Of a stretch of 7,147 nt of DNA, positions 5,002 to 7,147 are shown one piece after another. The notes beneath the pieces were generated by a model that worked only from the letters and a program-made list of their open reading frames with translations, did no database searches and was not told where the DNA came from. The DNA is taken from assembly GCA_947581885.1 (NCBI GenBank), contig CANPWF010000084.1:1-7147 (forward strand), written 5' to 3'. Each line of letters begins with the position of its first letter. The stretch's first letter is position 1. Origin of the DNA: an uncultured Clostridia bacterium. GTDB lineage: Bacteria; Bacillota; Clostridia; Christensenellales; Borkfalkiaceae. The position numbers and the translations under genes are program-made.

Positions 5002-6303
5002 CTATTCTATAACATCATAGATAAGAGGTTCGGGGGCGGGAGGTGAGGTTTGGATGGTGGTTGCAAGGAGAAGTTTTTCTTCCGCTCCTGTAAACAGCTT
5101 CTCGTCGTTGGCGAAGAGAACGGCGATCGTCTCTTCCCTTTCGACCTTGTCGCCCGTCTTTTTCTTCAGCAGAATGCCCGCGGAATAGTCGATACTGTCC
5201 TCGGCGGTGTTGCGTCCCGCGCCGAGCGCGAGGCTCGCAAGCCCGTACGCTTCGGTATCCACCCTACCGATATATCCCGCCGCGGGGCTCTTCACCTCGC
5301 GGGAGAATTTCGCCCTCTTGAACTTGGAAGGATCTTCGATAACGGAAACGTCCCCGCCCTGCGCCCTTACGCATTCTTTGAGCTTTTCGAGGGCGGAACC
5401 GTCCTCGATCGCCTTCTTTGCGAGGGCTTTGCACTCTTCCACACTGCCCTTCCCCGCGAGGGAAAGCATGTAGGCGGCAAGGGTGATACAGACTTCGGTA
5501 AGGTCGGAAGGTCCCCTTCCTTTGAGCGTTTCCACCGCCTCGGCGACTTCGGTGGCGTTGCCGATGGCGTTGCCGAGCGGGCGGTCCATATCGGTGATAA
5601 GGGCGACCATCTTCTTGCCCGCGCTCTTGCCGATCTCCACCATGAGGCGGGCGAGCTCGCGGCTCCGCTCCACGCTCTTCATGAAGGAACCGCTCCCCGT
5701 CTTTACGTCGAGGACGATACAGTCGTCGTCCGCCGCCAACTTCTTCCCCATGATGCTTGAAGCGATGAGGGGCATGCTGTCCACCGTGGCGGTAACGTCG
5801 CGCAGAGCATACAGCTTTTTATCGGCGGGAGCGAACTCCTTGGACTGCCCGACGATCGCCATGCCGATCTTGTTGACCTGATCGATGAATTCCCGTTCGG
5901 AGAGGGTGGTGCGGAAACCCTCGATGGCTTCGAGTTTATCCACCGTTCCGCCCGTGTGCCCGAGCCCTCTTCCGCTCATCTTGGCGACTTTTACGCCGAG
6001 AGAAGAGACGATGGGCGCGACGACGAGGCTGGTTTTATCCCCCACGCCGCCTGTCGAGTGCTTGTCCGCGCGGATACCGTGGATCGAGGAGAAATCGAGC
6101 CGATCCCCCGAATCGCGGACGGCGAACGTCAAATCGCACGTCTCGCGCACGTTCATCCCCCTATAATAGATCGCCATCAGAAGAGCGGTGATCTGATAGT
6201 CGGGAATGCTCCCGTCCGTCACCCCGCGGACAAAGAAGCCGATCTCCTCTTCGGAGAGCTCTCCCCCGTCCCGTTTCTTCTTGATGATGTCGTACATGCG
6301 CAT
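5002..6303 (-). CDS. pdp: Pyrimidine-nucleoside phosphorylase
   Basis: This 433-residue cytoplasmic enzyme splits uridine, thymidine or deoxyuridine with phosphate into the base and (deoxy)ribose 1-phosphate. It aligns along its whole length with the Bacillus Pdp style: MRMYDIIKKKRDGGELSEEEI opening, SIPDYQ (32-37), DKHSTGGVGDKTS (80-92, phosphate and base binding, His82), and the family signature SGRGLGHTGGTVDKLE (110-125). Then come APADKKLYALRDVTATV with Arg168, IASSIMGKK with Ser183 and Lys187 (the base-contacting residues of the family), and VLDVKTGSGSFMK (197-209). A beta-rich C-terminal domain follows. The start at 6303 is chosen over ATG 6297 because GGGAG lies six bases before it. 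The gap from the nucleotidase stop is only 17 bases, so the two are very likely one operon. Strict thymidine phosphorylase (DeoA) is the alternative name. Confidence 0.95.
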   Translation of the reverse strand: MRMYDIIKKKRDGGELSEEEIGFFVRGVTDGSIPDYQITALLMAIYYRGMNVRETCDLTFAVRDSGDRLDFSSIHGIRADKHSTGGVGDKTSLVVAPIVSSLGVKVAKMSGRGLGHTGGTVDKLEAIEGFRTTLSEREFIDQVNKIGMAIVGQSKEFAPADKKLYALRDVTATVDSMPLIASSIMGKKLAADDDCIVLDVKTGSGSFMKSVERSRELARLMVEIGKSAGKKMVALITDMDRPLGNAIGNATEVAEAVETLKGRGPSDLTEVCITLAAYMLSLAGKGSVEECKALAKKAIEDGSALEKLKECVRAQGGDVSVIEDPSKFKRAKFSREVKSPAAGYIGRVDTEAYGLASLALGAGRNTAEDSIDYSAGILLKKKTGDKVEREETIAVLFANDEKLFTGAEEKLLLATTIQTSPPAPEPLIYDVIE

Positions 6304-6320
6304 GGCGTTCTCCCGAAAGG

Positions 6321-7147
6321 CTACGCCCTTCTTCCGTCTTTGATGTAAGCCGCGATGAGGTCGCGGGCGAAGATGTTCCCGTCGAGGCGGGCGACCTCCG
6401 TGATGTGGTTGGGACGATAGGTCGAAGTGTAGCTGTCTACGATGATGTAATAGGTCTCGTTGTCGTCGATGTCGTTTTCCGAGAGCTGCCCTTTATAGGT
6501 ATGGTAATTATCCTTCTTCTTGATGAAGTTGGTCTTTAAGTAGTCCCCGCGGATCTTGCCGAGGACGATGGCGTTATCGAAGGGAAGGATGGAGTAGATA
6601 TCCGCATAGGTAACGTTCCCCTTCGCGAGGTCGTACGGTTTTCTCGCCTTCAAGAAGCCGCCGCCCAACGTGATCTTGTACTCCGAACCCCACGTTTCAA
6701 CTCCCTTCGTATAGTACAGTTCGGCGACTTTATCGCACAGGTCGGAAGAACTCCATTTGGAAGAATTGGTTCCGATGACGGTGTAGGGGTCGTTCTCTCC
6801 GCAGTACTTTTGGAAGAGCGTTTCGACGATGGGATCGTCGACAAGGGAATCGTCCGCATAGACGGAAGGGCTCACTAGCTTTGGCGTGACGACGGGATCG
6901 CCGCCCTTCGGGAAAGCGACCGCAACGCTTCCGATCGAACCGTTTTCGCCGCCCGCCTGCAAGTGGTACACGCCGTACTCATCCTGCAAGATATACTTTT
7001 GGTGCGAATGCCCTTCGAACACAAGGTCGACATAGCCGTTCGAGAGCGAGGTGTCGTACCAAGGAAGATCGGAATTTTTCACCTGTACAATGCCCGAACT
7101 CTTGAAACCGTCTCCCCCGTCGTGAATGGAGTAGACGATGAAATCGC
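6321..7147 (-). CDS. 5'-nucleotidase family phosphohydrolase, C-terminal part
   Basis: Only the last 274 codons are visible; the frame runs off the right end without a start (the GTG at 7082 is internal). The visible part begins in the metallophosphatase domain: DFIVYSIHDGG carries one metal-site His, and VDLVFEGHSHQ (residues 39-49) carries the GHSH metal motif. The 5'-nucleotidase C-terminal domain follows, with GGGFLKA (161-167, the usual N-G-G-I-R block in variant form), VTYADIYSILPFDN (178-191) and a Tyr-rich YYIIVDSYTSTY segment near the end in place of the common GGDGY loop. Relatives release nucleosides from 5'-nucleotides or cyclic nucleotides outside the cell. The visible end (KDGRRA) has no anchor. 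Being 17 bases before the phosphorylase, it would supply its substrate. Confidence 0.9.
   Translation of the reverse strand, partial: DFIVYSIHDGGDGFKSSGIVQVKNSDLPWYDTSLSNGYVDLVFEGHSHQKYILQDEYGVYHLQAGGENGSIGSVAVAFPKGGDPVVTPKLVSPSVYADDSLVDDPIVETLFQKYCGENDPYTVIGTNSSKWSSSDLCDKVAELYYTKGVETWGSEYKITLGGGFLKARKPYDLAKGNVTYADIYSILPFDNAIVLGKIRGDYLKTNFIKKKDNYHTYKGQLSENDIDDNETYYIIVDSYTSTYRPNHITEVARLDGNIFARDLIAAYIKDGRRA

Noticed and set aside
7080..7082. GTG as the start of the nucleotidase
   Set aside because: The frame continues upstream to the window edge with family-like sequence (VYSIHDGG), so the GTG is an internal Val codon.

Overview
All genes in this window read on the minus strand, so the biological order runs from the right end to the left. 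The base composition is moderate (roughly half GC). Signals point to a Gram-positive type bacterium: a Firmicutes-like pyrimidine-nucleoside phosphorylase, strong Shine-Dalgarno sites, a textbook sigma-A promoter, and a large secreted protein with a C-terminal membrane tail of the Lys-Lys-Lys-Gly-Gly-Cys type. My best guess is an uncultured gut Clostridia (Christensenellales-like) genome; this is inference from style, not a match I could run.

Right half (7147 to 2013): a nucleic-acid salvage block. In order of transcription it holds the C-terminal part of a 5'-nucleotidase family phosphohydrolase (6321-7147, start outside the window), a pyrimidine-nucleoside phosphorylase (5002-6303), a 281-base gap filled with dispersed-type hairpin repeats, a type II thymidine kinase (4127-4720), and a 705-residue secreted endonuclease I family nuclease (2013-4130). 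The kinase stop and nuclease start overlap as ATGA. Read together, the nuclease would cut extracellular DNA or RNA, the nucleotidase would remove phosphates, the phosphorylase would split pyrimidine nucleosides, and the kinase would capture thymidine as TMP. The nuclease carries two copies of a domain I do not recognise by name, joined by Gly/Ser/Thr linkers.

Left half (1873 to 1): a second transcription unit opens with a near-perfect sigma-A promoter (TTGACA, 17-base spacer, TG-extended TATAAT) and a roughly 90-base leader that can fold into two mutually exclusive hairpins. It encodes a 98-residue single-span membrane protein, a 430-residue two-span membrane protein with a large outside domain and a cytoplasmic tail, and the first 57 codons of an ABC transporter ATPase. 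These genes overlap each other (14 bases, then ATGA), so they are probably translated together. The two membrane proteins are unrecognised and are the least explained part of the window.

Neither gap between genes exceeds 300 bases. No tRNA, rRNA, CRISPR array, insertion sequence or convincing intrinsic terminator was seen.
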